DNA from: Gillisella vitis
GTDB taxonomy: Bacteria; Pseudomonadota; Alphaproteobacteria; Rhizobiales; Rhizobiaceae
NCBI GenBank assembly: GCA_009744235.1
Contig: WPHV01000003.1
Coordinates: forward strand, 310,001 to 374,000
DNA length: 64,000 nucleotides
Direction: 5' to 3'
This document shows positions 63,385-64,000 of the stretch, one piece after another. Position 1 is the first letter of the stretch. Each line of letters opens with the position of its first letter. Below the pieces are notes generated by a model that saw only the letters and a program-made list of their open reading frames with translations, had not been told where the DNA came from and did not search any database. The translations under genes and the position numbers were made by a program.

Positions 63385-64000
63385 TCACAGGCCCAGCATC
63401 ATCCGCACCACAGGCTCCAGACCGCGCCCGATGGCGCGGGTATTGTCAGCATCGAGATGAATGCCATCTATCGTCGTGGTCTTGGCCACCGAACCGGCAT
63501 CAAAAAAGCCACAGCCCAGTTCATCCGCCGCATCGCGGTACATGCTGGCCAGCATTCCACCTTCTTCGATGGAATGATTGAACATCGCACCGAACATCAC
63601 ATTGGCGGTTTCGCGGATCGGCGGCGGCGAAACAATCAGCACATCCGGGCCTTCGAAATCGAAGCCCCAGTCATGCTGATGGACCAGCTTGACCAACCGC
63701 TTGATGCCGCTTGTCGCCCCAATCGCCGTTCCCTGAATGCCGCGCTTCAAATCATTGGTACCCAGCATCAGGATCACCAGATCCAGCGGCTTGTGGGTTT
63801 CAAGAATGCTCGGCAACAGCCTCACACCATTGCGGTCGCAATCCGCCAGATGATCGTCATAAGCAGTCGTGCGCCCGTTCAAACCCTCGGCAATCACCCT
63901 GACACCATGACCAAGCGCCTTTTGCAACACGCTGGTCCAGAGGTCCTCATGGGCGTGACGGCCTAGCGCGACTGGGTCGTATCCCCAGGTCAGACTGTCG
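63385..64000 (-). CDS. SGNH/GDSL hydrolase, 5' end beyond the window
   Basis: The frame is open to the last base of the window. Its first complete codons, read from 63999 down, encode DSLTWGYDP, the GDSL block with the catalytic Ser, followed by LGRHAHEDLW. The internal part has MLGTNDLKRG (block III Asn/Gly region, GxND) and the C-terminus has DGIHLDADNTRAIG (Asp/His of block V, DxxH). This is a cytoplasmic-looking SGNH esterase of about 215 aa in relatives. The TTG at 63930 is internal, not a start. Confidence 0.88.
   Translation of the reverse strand, partial: DSLTWGYDPVALGRHAHEDLWTSVLQKALGHGVRVIAEGLNGRTTAYDDHLADCDRNGVRLLPSILETHKPLDLVILMLGTNDLKRGIQGTAIGATSGIKRLVKLVHQHDWGFDFEGPDVLIVSPPPIRETANVMFGAMFNHSIEEGGMLASMYRDAADELGCGFFDAGSVAKTTTIDGIHLDADNTRAIGRGLEPVVRMMLGL

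Overview
The window is chromosomal DNA of an alphaproteobacterium, most likely a member of the Rhizobiaceae (Agrobacterium / Allorhizobium / Rhizobium group). The evidence is the nifR3(dusB)-ntrB-ntrC-ntrY-ntrX-hfq-hflX string, a phosphatidylcholine synthase of the rhizobial type, a fused ispDF, a fused siroheme synthase beside DUF2849, sulfite reductase and DUF934 genes, Zur-type zinc control with znuA divergent from znuCB-zur, and copies of a rhizobial-style intergenic mosaic repeat. Coding density is high. I see no phage, transposase, CRISPR array or rRNA, and no gene-free stretch above 300 bases. The single RNA gene found is tRNA-Lys(UUU).

Layout. 1-5.1 kb: gamma-carbonic anhydrase-like protein, then a zinc homeostasis block (zur, znuB, znuC / znuA, COG0523 GTPase) with two Zur-box palindromes. 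5.1-11.4 kb: a ROK repressor divergent from an ABC importer and a glycerophosphodiester phosphodiesterase, with a palindrome between them. 11.4-17.7 kb: a phytase-like secreted protein, a DUF502 membrane protein, glmS and glmU (amino-sugar synthesis), and a pentapeptide-repeat protein. 17.8-22.5 kb: a BMP-type (nucleoside-like) ABC importer. 22.7-25.6 kb: phosphatidylcholine synthase, a UbiH-family monooxygenase and a CcdA-like protein, then tRNA-Lys. 26-28 kb: a ClC-type channel or antiporter. 27.8-36.4 kb: a mostly minus-strand block with rlpA, a dacF-like gene, tmk, holB, metG, tatD and an MBL-fold hydrolase, interrupted by a plus-strand TauE/SafE gene. 36.6-42.6 kb: an atypical SDR, ferredoxin-NADP reductase, and the assimilatory sulfite reduction / siroheme operon. 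42.9-45.6 kb: a nucleoside deaminase, mazG and an orphan sulfotransferase-like gene. 45.6-55 kb: hflX, hfq, ntrX, ntrY, ntrC, ntrB and dusB. 55.2-64 kb: ispDF, a cinA-type amidase, a COQ10/RatA-like protein, an MFS transporter, two tandem P-loop kinases, lipA, a GlsB-like membrane protein, lpdA, a DUF465 protein and a GDSL hydrolase cut by the window end.

Most of this is core metabolism and regulation. The points I find worth a second look are: a DacF-like protein whose SxN and KTG motifs are replaced; an SDR without the YxxxK pair; an NtrX without GAFTGA; a His-rich tail on ZnuC; a ROK / ABC / GDPD locus with a clear operator candidate; a full CtrA-type box upstream of rlpA; an AT-rich-flanked orphan gene between mazG and hflX; a perfect 22-bp inverted repeat just ahead of tmk; and repeat elements that supply the ends of neighbouring genes, including the C-terminus of GlmU. 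I did not find convincing evidence for a wholly new multi-gene system.
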